Shown: positions 7,187 through 14,235 of the stretch, in pieces | Position numbering within the stretch: the stretch's first letter is position 1 | Layout: the number at the start of each line of letters is the position of its first letter | Assembly (NCBI GenBank): GCA_052117605.1 | Contig: JBQKIT010000027.1 | Source: CAG-791 sp000431495 | GTDB taxonomy: Bacteria > Bacillota > Clostridia > Lachnospirales > Lachnospiraceae | DNA length: 18,812 nt | Reading direction: 5' to 3' (one strand) | Translations under genes and position numbers: made by a program | The notes under the pieces: generated by a model | The model's database searches: none | The model's input: the letters and a program-made list of their open reading frames with translations, nothing else | What the model was told of the DNA's origin: nothing

Positions 7187-9846
7187 CAGTCTCCCTCCTC
7201 TGCTTTCTTTGTCAGCGTGAGCACATAGACACTGTGCGGCTCCGCCTCATAGACAAAACTTCTGCCCGCACCGAAGCATGTTGCCGTCCGGATGCCGACA
7301 CGGTCCGGGTGCACAAAATCATTTTCCGCATCCGGGTCTCCATCAATGCGTTCCTCCCGGAAGCATCGCTCCACACCGCAGTCAAGCAGAATATGCAGCG
7401 GTATCTTCTCAGCTCCCATGTTGACCCCCTTGATCAGTATTTCTGTCTCCGTCTCCGTGACAACGGTCTTCATCGCGGCAAAATCCGGGAGCCCTACCTC
7501 ATGAATCAAAGCTCCGTCTGCATAGAGCTTCACCGTCTCCCCGTCTCCTTCCGCGCGGAGTGCGACGTAGTCATCCTCCCCGCCCATAGGCAGTCCATCC
7601 TTTTGGGCAAGAATCCGGTCTTTCGGAAATTCCTGCTGAATGACCACGCTGCGGGTATCCTCGATCTTCCAGATCAATGGCTTGATATCCCCTGCATTCC
7701 ACTTTTCCGGCGGATTCGTCTCATCCGGAATGTAGACACAAGCGGGCTGCAGACCAGCGTACAGACCCACGAGAATCGGCGTATCCTTTCTCCGTTTCAC
7801 GCTCACTGTAAAGGTGAAGCTTCGGGCGGTATCACTGCCGAATATCGCAAGAATATCCTCTGGCAGAAAGCGGGTGTAGCGCACCGCTTCCAGTTGTTTC
7901 TCATCCGCCTGCCGGATGATGACCGAATCATCCTTCTGTTCCTCAGGATGTCCAAGAAGAAGATGGGATGGCGCATCGCCGCCAGCATGGCACTCTTTTG
8001 ATTGCAATACCGTGTTATCCCCACCATCTCTATTCTCTGTCCAGTGGAGATTCCGGTACTGCAGTCCATATTTTCCAAGAAGGGCACAGCCGCCGTAGTA
8101 AGGCAGACGGATACGGGCTGTCTTCTCTTCCGAGGCAATCACGGTCTTCCCCCGTCTTGTGCCAAACAGCTTCCAGACATAATAGCTCGGAATGCCGATA
8201 CTTTGGTTCTGCGTGAACAGAATCAGATTCGGATACCATGCCATGAAATTCACATTTTCAAGAAGCGGCGCATAACTCATGAGTTCCACCAGATCCTGAT
8301 TCTGCTCCGCGCCGATCATGAACTGCGCTTCACCAAGCGCTCCGTAAAATTTACCAGTCCACCCCTTGTTGACCGACTGTTCTCCGATGAAAATTTTTGG
8401 CCCTTTTCTGTCGTAAGGGCTGTAAAAATCTGCGTTCTGTGCGAAGAATTCCGCCGTGTCGTAAAAGTGTTCATCCACAATGTCGCAGGGAAGTCCGTCC
8501 TGCTCCACATGTGTATTGGCCACAATCCGGATCTGCGGGTATTTTACATGGATGGCGTTATAACAGATGCGATATCGTGACAGATATTCCGGACCGCTGT
8601 TCTCGTTTCCAATCTCCAGATAAGTCATCCGGAAGGGGGCCGGGTGTCCCATCTTTGCACGAAGGCTCCCCCATTTCGTCTCAATCCCGCCGAGCGCATA
8701 CTCCAGCGCATCCATCGTATCCTGCAGAATATCGTCAAACTCTTTTCCCGTAAAATAAACTGGTTTTCTGCCCTGGCAGGTCATACCGCAGTTAAAGACA
8801 TACATGGGCTCCATAGAGAGATCTTCACAGAGCTGCAGAAATTCATGAAACCCGAGTCCGTTTGTGGTGCGGTAATGCCAGAGAAGCTGATGGGACGGCC
8901 TCTCCCATACCGGCCCCACCTCATTCCGGAATCTCCATACTGTATCCGAAGAGAATCCTTCCACGATACAACCGCCCGGAAAACGCATGAATCCGGGATG
9001 TAGATCTGCGAGCTTTTCCACGATATCCTTCCGCAGTCCGTGTCCCAGATAGGTTTCCTCCGGCATCAGGGACGCGAATCCGATTCTGGCGCTGACCGGT
9101 CCCTGCGTCGTGCGCAGAGTCAGTTTCAGCATTCCAGTCTGTTCTGCCGGATTTTGAATTCCCACATCTGACATCGGTCCGTGATAAGCCTTTTCCGGGT
9201 CCGGCGTTTCTGCCCGGCTGCTCCTTGCCACCGTCAGGGTTGTATCAATTCTGACATAATCCTCCCCACTTGCCGGAACAGAAAGCGTATCGTCGGCCAA
9301 TGTCCCGTCCGCGTCAGACAGAGCTACTGTGAGCTGAAGCGGACGATCTGCCTTGAGGAAGAGATAACAGTGGTAGCGCCGACCGGCCTCAAATGCCATT
9401 CCAGCAAAACCGGTGTTACAAAGCACTGCCTCCCCGGCAGGTCCCGACACGGCAAGTGACGCCTCCCGGTTCCGGTTGAGCGTGTCCGTCTGGTCGAGAC
9501 AGATTGTGCCTTCCTGTGCATACCATGCCGGGATCTCCGTCATCTGCAGATGGTTCGACAAAATCCAGCGCGTCAGTCCCTCTCCGTTGTTGAACTGATC
9601 CTTCCAACCCTGCGGAGAGATCAGCGCATAGTGCCGCTCGTCCAGTTTCGAAGATGCCGGCGGAATGGAATCCTCAAAGCTGCGGTTCCGGATCATCTCC
9701 GGATAAAGTCCGCCGTCCCCCGCCCGGTTGATATCCTCAAAAAAGATGCCATACAGATTCTGACTGACCGGAAATTTCTTCTCCGCGGTGCGAATCCGAA
9801 GTATCTGTGCACTGATTTGACGCATCGCTCTGTTTTTGTTTTTCAT
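7186..9846 (-). CDS. GH51 alpha-L-arabinofuranosidase
   Basis: An 886-residue enzyme, long for GH51 but with an N-terminal extension seen in the larger bacterial type. The signature YGIFFEDINRAGDGGLYPE is at about 32-50, and a CBM4-like insert occupies about 85-265. FMRFPGG is at about 286-292. The acid/base Glu415 is in EIGNEN and the nucleophile Glu489 is in FIGEQ, within the (beta/alpha)8 barrel. A C-terminal beta-sandwich follows. The enzyme releases terminal L-arabinofuranose from arabinoxylan, arabinan or arabinoxylo-oligosaccharides. No signal peptide is visible, so action on imported oligomers is likely. The ATG at 9844-9846 follows AGGAGGGG with 8-nt spacing, and the upstream GH31 stop lies inside that site. 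It is the second gene of the operon, translationally linked to GH31 before it and GH43 after it. Confidence 0.95.
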   Translation of the reverse strand: MKNKNRAMRQISAQILRIRTAEKKFPVSQNLYGIFFEDINRAGDGGLYPEMIRNRSFEDSIPPASSKLDERHYALISPQGWKDQFNNGEGLTRWILSNHLQMTEIPAWYAQEGTICLDQTDTLNRNREASLAVSGPAGEAVLCNTGFAGMAFEAGRRYHCYLFLKADRPLQLTVALSDADGTLADDTLSVPASGEDYVRIDTTLTVARSSRAETPDPEKAYHGPMSDVGIQNPAEQTGMLKLTLRTTQGPVSARIGFASLMPEETYLGHGLRKDIVEKLADLHPGFMRFPGGCIVEGFSSDTVWRFRNEVGPVWERPSHQLLWHYRTTNGLGFHEFLQLCEDLSMEPMYVFNCGMTCQGRKPVYFTGKEFDDILQDTMDALEYALGGIETKWGSLRAKMGHPAPFRMTYLEIGNENSGPEYLSRYRICYNAIHVKYPQIRIVANTHVEQDGLPCDIVDEHFYDTAEFFAQNADFYSPYDRKGPKIFIGEQSVNKGWTGKFYGALGEAQFMIGAEQNQDLVELMSYAPLLENVNFMAWYPNLILFTQNQSIGIPSYYVWKLFGTRRGKTVIASEEKTARIRLPYYGGCALLGKYGLQYRNLHWTENRDGGDNTVLQSKECHAGGDAPSHLLLGHPEEQKDDSVIIRQADEKQLEAVRYTRFLPEDILAIFGSDTARSFTFTVSVKRRKDTPILVGLYAGLQPACVYIPDETNPPEKWNAGDIKPLIWKIEDTRSVVIQQEFPKDRILAQKDGLPMGGEDDYVALRAEGDGETVKLYADGALIHEVGLPDFAAMKTVVTETETEILIKGVNMGAEKIPLHILLDCGVERCFREERIDGDPDAENDFVHPDRVGIRTATCFGAGRSFVYEAEPHSVYVLTLTKKAEEGD

Positions 9847-9860
9847 ACTTCTTTCCCCTC

Positions 9861-12257
9861 CTATACTGATTCCTCGATCACTGTCACTGCAGCCGCCTCA
9901 ACCGCCTTTTCATCAGAAAAAAGCTGTCTCTGCCGCTCATTCCAGGTCATTTGCTCCAGTCTGTACTCGCCCTTCTCATATCCATAACCGTCGCCCGCGT
10001 CCGAATAATATGCATAGGATCCGTCTCTGCCCGGATAGACCCGGAAACGGATCATACCCTTACGGAACGCATCTGCTGCACACTCCGGTGCCTCCACTCC
10101 GCCGTCTGCCATCGGGATGATCGCCCCCTCCATCACAAACAACGGAATCCGGTCATACTGCGTCTCTGTCCGGATCCACTGACCACCTTCAAAGCGCTGA
10201 CTGGTATGCCAGTCATACCAGCCAGTCCCGCGGGGAAGGTAGACCTCCATCTCCCGGATGCCCGGATTCAGCACCGGGCAGACCAGCAGAGAGGGGCCGA
10301 ACAAATACTGGTACTGTGCCTCTCTTGCCGTGCGGTCATCCGGAAATGCACTGACCAGCGGCCGAATCAGCATCCCGTCCTCGAGCCAGGTTTTGCCCGC
10401 CTCAGAATAAATATACGGAAGCAGTAAATACCGAAGCCGGATTGTCCCAATCAGAGCGTCACAGGATGGACTGTTTTTTCCTTCCTGCCTCTTGATCTGC
10501 CAGACCTCCCGGCTGCAGTCTGTCCCATGCGCCCGGAAAATCGGGAGAAAAGCGCCGAACTGGAACCAGCGGACATAGAGTTCCCTGTATGCCGGGTCCT
10601 TCCAGGTCTGCGGATACTCTCCGCCCCAATACCACGGCTCACCACGTTTTACAAAGAATCCGCCGATGTCCACGCACCAGTAGGGAAATCCGGACAGAGA
10701 GAAGCTCTGTACCTGCAAAACCTGCGCCCGAAGCGTTTCCCAGCTCGCGCCGGTATCTCCGGACCAGAGAATGCAGCCATACCGCTGCTGTCCGATCGTC
10801 GCGCTTCTTGTCAGGATGACAGGCCGTCTTTGGCTGCCCTGTTTCCTGCGCTTCTCGCTCCTTTTGAAATGTTCATAAACCCCGAGCGCATGAAAAAAGG
10901 AATAAGCATTTGTCAGTTTCTCCGGCATATAGGCGCCTGCGACCATCAAGAACTCCTGCATCATCTGCCAGGGTTCCGGTTTGATACTATGTCCCCACTC
11001 AGGCGTCACGCCCTCGCTGGAATCCATCCAGAAGGCGTCAAAGCCGCTCCGGTAAAGCTCCCGCCGGGTCTGTTCCCAATAAAGTTCTCTGGCTCTTCTG
11101 TCGAAGGCATCGTACAGATGGCTTGCAGGAAGGAGGCAGCCCTGCTCTCTCATTTCCTGATAATCCGGGCAGCTTTCATCCATGTTCGGCCAGATGGAAA
11201 TCATACTGTGTACGTTTTGCAGATGCAGTGCATGATTCATCACGGCAGCATCCGGAAAACGCTCAGGATCAAGTGTCTTCTGTCCCCACTGCCCATCCTT
11301 CCAGCTGCACCAGTCCAGAATGACTCCATCAAGACCGATGTGCTTCTTCCGGTATGTCTCCGCCACAGAGAGCAGCTCCTCCTGCGAGCAATAGCGCTCT
11401 TTGGACTGCAGATAGCCGAAGCACCATCTGGGGAGCAGCGCCGCCTTCCCCGTGAGTTTCCGGTACGCCGCTACGACGCCCTCCATCCGGAAGCGGCCGT
11501 CTTCTCCGGCCAGGAAATAAAAATCCAGTTCCTCCGCTGCGTGTCCATAGAGGCTTGATCCCTGCTCTGAATCACGGAAGACCACGGGTGAAAGCGTATC
11601 AAATAAAACGCCATAGCCGAGCGAACTAATCAACAGCGGCACCGCAATTTTGCGGTTTGCCTGATGCGCATAGACCGTTCTGCCCCGCAGATTCAGAACT
11701 GGTTCTTCCATCTGGCCCATGCCGTAGACCGCTTCATCATTCTGAAGGCTAAAATTCTCCCGGACATGATACAGCACACCGACCTGCCGCCTGGCGCCCT
11801 GATCTGGAACATCCTTGGTGCCGTCTGCCGTAGTAACGGTCCCACCTTCTCTCACCTCGTCAGTCAGACGATACGAAGAGAATTTCTCCATTTCATGCGG
11901 CCTTTCTTCAGACTCCGCAAACAGCAATTCTCCTGGTGCGTCCGGGTCCGTCAGGTTCGTCTTATAAAAGGCTATACTTCCCGTTTCCCGGCTGACCTCT
12001 GCCGTGATGACTGCTGTGCGCAGACGTATCAGGTACTTCCCCTGTGTGCACAATAAATCGGAACCAGGCAGATTTCCGGCAAGCTCCGGCTTTTCTTCAT
12101 GGCTGAATGTCCTCCTCTCCGTATAAGAAATGGACAAAATCGAAGAAGAAACGGCCAAAATCCGCATTTTATAGCGTTTGCTGGTGAGAACGACCCCATG
12201 GTCCGTCCTTTTGACGTGCAAAATACGGCTGCTGACCGGTTTCGGAACTCTCATCAT
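9861..12257 (-). CDS. Glycoside hydrolase family 31 (alpha-xylosidase/alpha-glucosidase type)
   Basis: From the chosen ATG the protein has 798 residues. An N-terminal beta-sandwich (about 1-265) precedes the GH31 barrel (about 270-620) and C-terminal sheets. The nucleophile is Asp412 in FWMDSSE, the acid/base is Asp501 in WSGDTGASW, and FRAHG is at about 574-578. GH31 enzymes cleave alpha-linked xylose, glucose or galactose. Next to GH51, GH43 and esterases, alpha-xylosidase on xyloglucan fragments is a reasonable guess but not shown. The frame opens at a TTG at 12287, but no ribosome site precedes it. The ATG at 12255-12257 has GGGGGTG 5 nt upstream, so I use that. It is the first gene of the operon, with no signal peptide. 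Confidence 0.92.
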   Translation of the reverse strand: MMRVPKPVSSRILHVKRTDHGVVLTSKRYKMRILAVSSSILSISYTERRTFSHEEKPELAGNLPGSDLLCTQGKYLIRLRTAVITAEVSRETGSIAFYKTNLTDPDAPGELLFAESEERPHEMEKFSSYRLTDEVREGGTVTTADGTKDVPDQGARRQVGVLYHVRENFSLQNDEAVYGMGQMEEPVLNLRGRTVYAHQANRKIAVPLLISSLGYGVLFDTLSPVVFRDSEQGSSLYGHAAEELDFYFLAGEDGRFRMEGVVAAYRKLTGKAALLPRWCFGYLQSKERYCSQEELLSVAETYRKKHIGLDGVILDWCSWKDGQWGQKTLDPERFPDAAVMNHALHLQNVHSMISIWPNMDESCPDYQEMREQGCLLPASHLYDAFDRRARELYWEQTRRELYRSGFDAFWMDSSEGVTPEWGHSIKPEPWQMMQEFLMVAGAYMPEKLTNAYSFFHALGVYEHFKRSEKRRKQGSQRRPVILTRSATIGQQRYGCILWSGDTGASWETLRAQVLQVQSFSLSGFPYWCVDIGGFFVKRGEPWYWGGEYPQTWKDPAYRELYVRWFQFGAFLPIFRAHGTDCSREVWQIKRQEGKNSPSCDALIGTIRLRYLLLPYIYSEAGKTWLEDGMLIRPLVSAFPDDRTAREAQYQYLFGPSLLVCPVLNPGIREMEVYLPRGTGWYDWHTSQRFEGGQWIRTETQYDRIPLFVMEGAIIPMADGGVEAPECAADAFRKGMIRFRVYPGRDGSYAYYSDAGDGYGYEKGEYRLEQMTWNERQRQLFSDEKAVEAAAVTVIEESV

Positions 12258-12262
12258 ATTCA

Positions 12263-12269
12263 CACCCCC
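12263..12269 (-). promoter_or_regulatory. Ribosome binding site deciding the GH31 start
   Basis: GGGGGTG on the minus strand, 5 nt before the ATG at 12255-12257. It matches GGAGGTG with one A-to-G change that still allows G-U pairing. The alternative TTG start at 12285-12287 has no such site. Confidence 0.55.
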
Positions 12270-12364
12270 GCCGCGGCTCTGCGGCAATCATTGTTGTTTT
12301 CAGAGAACCCGTCTATTTGTTGCTCCCCCATTCTGCAGATTATGACAGGTATCATTCCATTACC

Positions 12365-12378
12365 GGGTAAATCGTTTT
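12365..12378 (-). promoter_or_regulatory. Putative LacI-family operator upstream of the GH operon
   Basis: On the minus strand this reads GTAAAACGATTTAC, a 14-bp palindrome with a single mismatch, centred on CG. It shares TAAAACG with the site at 4475-4490. It is about 110 nt upstream of the GH31 start and just downstream of a TTGATA (12393-12398) that could serve as a -35 box. I found no convincing -10 hexamer, so the promoter itself is not called. Confidence 0.5.
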
Positions 12379-12478
12379 ACTATTACTAACAGTATCAACC
12401 CTTTCTCCCGGAAATGCAAGTGCTTTCCTGTTGTAGAATCAGAAGCTTGCACCATGGATTTTGGCTTGTCTCCTTCAC

Positions 12479-12509
12479 AAAAAAAGACTGTCTCCCCAGA
12501 GAGACAGTC
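12479..12509 (-). terminator. Intrinsic terminator
   Basis: On the minus strand GACTGTCTC pairs with GAGACAGTC (9-bp stem, 6-nt loop; 12486-12509) and is followed by seven T (12479-12485). It is well placed to end the PTP transcript coming from 13113, and it insulates that transcript from the GH operon. Confidence 0.85.
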
Positions 12510-12559
12510 CCTTGCGTAGCGGTGGTAGTTCCTGCATTGATGATGCTTCCTCTGATTGC

Positions 12560-12638
12560 TCTTACTGCACCCTTTGATCGTCCGTTCATAAATCTTACCC
12601 TTGACCTCGGGTATTTTGACCTTGAAATCGTAGTACAT
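12560..12638 (-). pseudogene. Transposase N-terminal remnant (IS4/IS1634-like)
   Basis: The first 24 codons read MYYDFKVKIPEVKG followed by KIYERTIKG, which I recognise as the start of IS4/IS1634-type transposases common in Lachnospiraceae. Those proteins normally continue into a TTYVYYE-like strand and run for over 500 residues. Here the similarity stops at about 12560 and the frame runs into unrelated sequence containing the terminator at 12479-12509. It is a dead fragment. Family assignment is from memory of the N-terminus only. Confidence 0.45.
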
Positions 12639-12654
12639 TTAGATCGTTTAACCC

Positions 12655-13113
12655 TCATCGGAAGTTAAGATTCTTCAGCAGCCCGCTGCATCCATCCGCA
12701 ATATCATCAAATACCACTCCATACCGGTCCGTCCACCACGGGTCCTCGATCCTGTGGTTCGGACGATCTGTATATTCCATCAGAAGATGAACCTTTCCTT
12801 CCGGGTCGCTTCCCAGAATCCGCATCATGTCACTCCGATTCTCATCGTCCATTCCGATGATCAGATCCCAGTTGTCATATTCTGCTCGTGTCAGCTGACG
12901 TGCCCTGTGCGTCCCAAGAGGCACGCCCCTTCTTCTCAGCTCAGATGCCATCGGCGGATAGATTGGATTTCCGATTTCCTCTCTGGTTGCCGCCGCCGAA
13001 TCAATCACAAACCGATCCGCACATCCCCTCTGATTCACCAGATTCTGAAAAATATACTGTGCGCTGACGCTGCGGCAGATATTGCCGTGGCACACGAATA
13101 ATATTTTTATCAT
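12655..13113 (-). CDS. Low-molecular-weight protein tyrosine phosphatase
   Basis: A 152-residue protein, the usual length for the family. It has the P-loop CHGNICR (nucleophile Cys8, Arg14) followed by Ser15, and the general-acid Asp124 in EDPWW. These enzymes hydrolyse phosphotyrosine through a cysteinyl-phosphate intermediate in the cytoplasm; substrates here are unknown. The ATG follows AGGAAGGA with 8-nt spacing. It appears monocistronic, with a leader of up to 200 nt and the terminator at 12479-12509 downstream. Two further partial copies lie at 14045-14140 and 16261-16710, so the family has been duplicated locally. This is the only copy with both start and active site intact. Confidence 0.95.
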   Translation of the reverse strand: MIKILFVCHGNICRSVSAQYIFQNLVNQRGCADRFVIDSAAATREEIGNPIYPPMASELRRRGVPLGTHRARQLTRAEYDNWDLIIGMDDENRSDMMRILGSDPEGKVHLLMEYTDRPNHRIEDPWWTDRYGVVFDDIADGCSGLLKNLNFR

Positions 13114-13325
13114 GTCAAAATCCTTCCTGAAAGGCCTTAAAACGGCCTGTTTTGCCGCGATTTACATATACTTGCACACCCGGAAACGTTACACTAATTT
13201 GCAAAACGCGGCAGATTGTTACAAATTGCAGCAATGAAACGTAGTCAAATTGTAGTCAAATTCCAGACAACAGACTACCGCGGCATTCTGGAATTACTAT
13301 CCATAGAAAAGTGTTTATTTGTCAA
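13114..13325 (-). promoter_or_regulatory. Upstream region of the PTP gene with a possible promoter
   Basis: A non-coding stretch. On the minus strand a perfect TTGACA (13320-13325) is followed after 18 nt by GATAGT (13296-13301), a modest -10. That would give a leader of about 180 nt. The leader contains a direct repeat GTAGTCAAATT (plus strand, about 13235-13260) and a small AGGCC/GGCCT stem (13132-13148). No riboswitch class is recognised. Confidence 0.3.
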
Positions 13326-13328
13326 AGT

Positions 13329-13409
13329 GGGTGCATTTTTTTACGTTTACGGTAGGGTGTGCACCTTTTAACGTTTAACCAAGCCAGGGGTGTGCACCCT
13401 GGAACGATA
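13329..13409. repeat. Three degenerate GGGTGTGCACC-TTAACG repeats
   Basis: Three copies start at 13329, 13355 and 13388. Each has GGGTG(TG)CA followed by a T-rich spacer or CCTGG and then (T)AACG or TACG. The third carries an extra CCAGGG/CCCTGG stem (13385-13403). Nothing here codes. They lie between the PTP gene and the tandem array; the role is unknown. Confidence 0.5.
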
Positions 13410-13487
13410 GTGGGTGATGCTCGGCAAACTTGAAGTTGACAAAATGGCTTGGCAGAGATGTTTTTAGCGATGGCCTTCCAGTGATGG

Positions 13488-13854
13488 GATGCATCCGGCC
13501 GGCCGAAATAATCCCTGCGGCACAAAAGAACCAGATAGAGATGCATTCAGCCGGTCGAAATAATCCCTGTGGAGCAAAAGAGCCAGACAGAGATGCATCT
13601 GACCGGGGCAAAGTAATCCCTGTGGAACAAAAGAGCAAGTCAGGGATGCATCTGACCGGGGCAAAGTAATCCCTGTGGAACAAAAGAGCAAGTCAGGGAT
13701 GCATCTGGCCGGTCGAAATAATCCCTGTGGAACAAAAGAGCAAGTCAGGGATACATCTGGCCGGTCGAAATAATCCCTGTGGAACAAAAGAGTAAGTCAG
13801 GGATGCATCTGACCGGGGTAAAGTAATCCCTGTGGAACAGAAAAGCCAGATAGA
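13488..13854. repeat. Tandem array of seven 52-53 bp units
   Basis: Units begin with GATGCAT (one GATACAT) at 13488, 13540, 13592, 13645, 13698, 13750 and 13802. The shared core is TAATCCCTGTGGAACAAAAG. Two flavours occur: 53-bp units with ACCGGGG (units 3, 4, 7) and 52-bp units with CCGGTCGAAA or CCGGCCGAAA (1, 2, 5, 6). ATCCCTG in each inner unit can pair with CAGGGAT at the junction with the next. The unit length is not a multiple of three, so the open frames crossing it are accidental. There are no spacers, so it is not CRISPR. Confidence 0.95.
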
Positions 13855-13879
13855 GATGCTGATTAATTTCCGATTTATC

Positions 13880-14140
13880 TCATAGCACCATCACCAGCGT
13901 ACCTGCTCCGATCAGTACACAGCCTGCAACCGCCTTCACCGAAACATCTTCATGCAGCAGTACAAACGCAAGTACGAGGGTGATGACCACGCTCAGCTTA
14001 TCGATCGCACCACCTTCGAGACCCATTATACATACACCTTCGGACAATGTCTCCGCCAGGAGTCCGTCACATCCCTCCGCTCCAGCGTCGCCTGCATCTA
14101 AAACTTCAGCGCGTATCACAGCTCTTCTATCCCTATACTC
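13880..14140 (-). pseudogene. Fossil fusion of a PTP C-terminus with an EamA transporter C-terminus
   Basis: The 3' part (13880-14014) encodes the last 44 residues of an EamA/DMT-type transporter (AIDKLSVVITLVLAFVLLHE, then a glycine-rich helix GCVLIGAGTLVMVL and stop). The 5' part (about 14045-14140) matches the end of the third PTP copy: EGCDGLLAETL is shared, and the DNA is nearly identical over about 35 nt against 16266-16300, then diverges with many third-position changes. There is no ATG start or ribosome site; the apparent start is a GTG inside the PTP-derived part. It is best read as debris from a deletion that joined two genes. Confidence 0.7.
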
Positions 14141-14178
14141 GTATCTAAAACCATTTCCTTTCCGTTAGTATAGCATAG

Positions 14179-14210
14179 AAAAAACGAGGGTCGTTCAGTC
14201 CTCGTTTTTT
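14179..14210 (-). terminator. Terminator of the AAA_14/DUF4143 ATPase gene
   Basis: AAAAAACGAGG (14179-14189) pairs with CCTCGTTTTTT (14200-14210) across a 10-nt loop. The T/A flanks make it usable on both strands. It lies 26 nt beyond the ATPase stop. Confidence 0.85.
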
Positions 14211-14235
14211 CTGCAAAATACTTATTAAATACTTA

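Noticed and set aside
6251..7228. A 325-codon plus-strand frame.
   Set aside because: It is antisense to the GH43 gene, whose catalytic motifs are clear. The translated product resembles no domain.
10527..11558. A 343-codon plus-strand frame.
   Set aside because: It lies antisense inside the GH31 gene, shows no family motifs and has no ribosome site. Long antisense frames are expected opposite GC-rich coding DNA.
12285..12287. TTG as the start of the GH31 gene.
   Set aside because: There is no ribosome binding site upstream, while the ATG 30 nt downstream has GGGGGTG at 5-nt spacing.
12382..12398. TTGATA with TAGTAA or AGTAAT as the GH operon promoter.
   Set aside because: The hexamers overlap or have wrong spacing, and no -10 fits at 16-18 nt, so I did not call a promoter.
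13132..13148. AGGCC/GGCCT stem as a terminator or attenuator before the PTP gene.
   Set aside because: The stem is only 5 bp with no T-run in the direction of transcription.
13322..13787. Several minus-strand open frames of 70-107 codons and one plus-strand frame across the tandem repeats.
   Set aside because: The unit length is 52-53 bp, so the repeats rotate through frames and keep them open by chance. There are no starts with ribosome sites, and the encoded peptide is just the repeat reread.
13488..13854. CRISPR array.
   Set aside because: Units are contiguous and similar over their whole length, with no unique spacers and no cas genes nearby.
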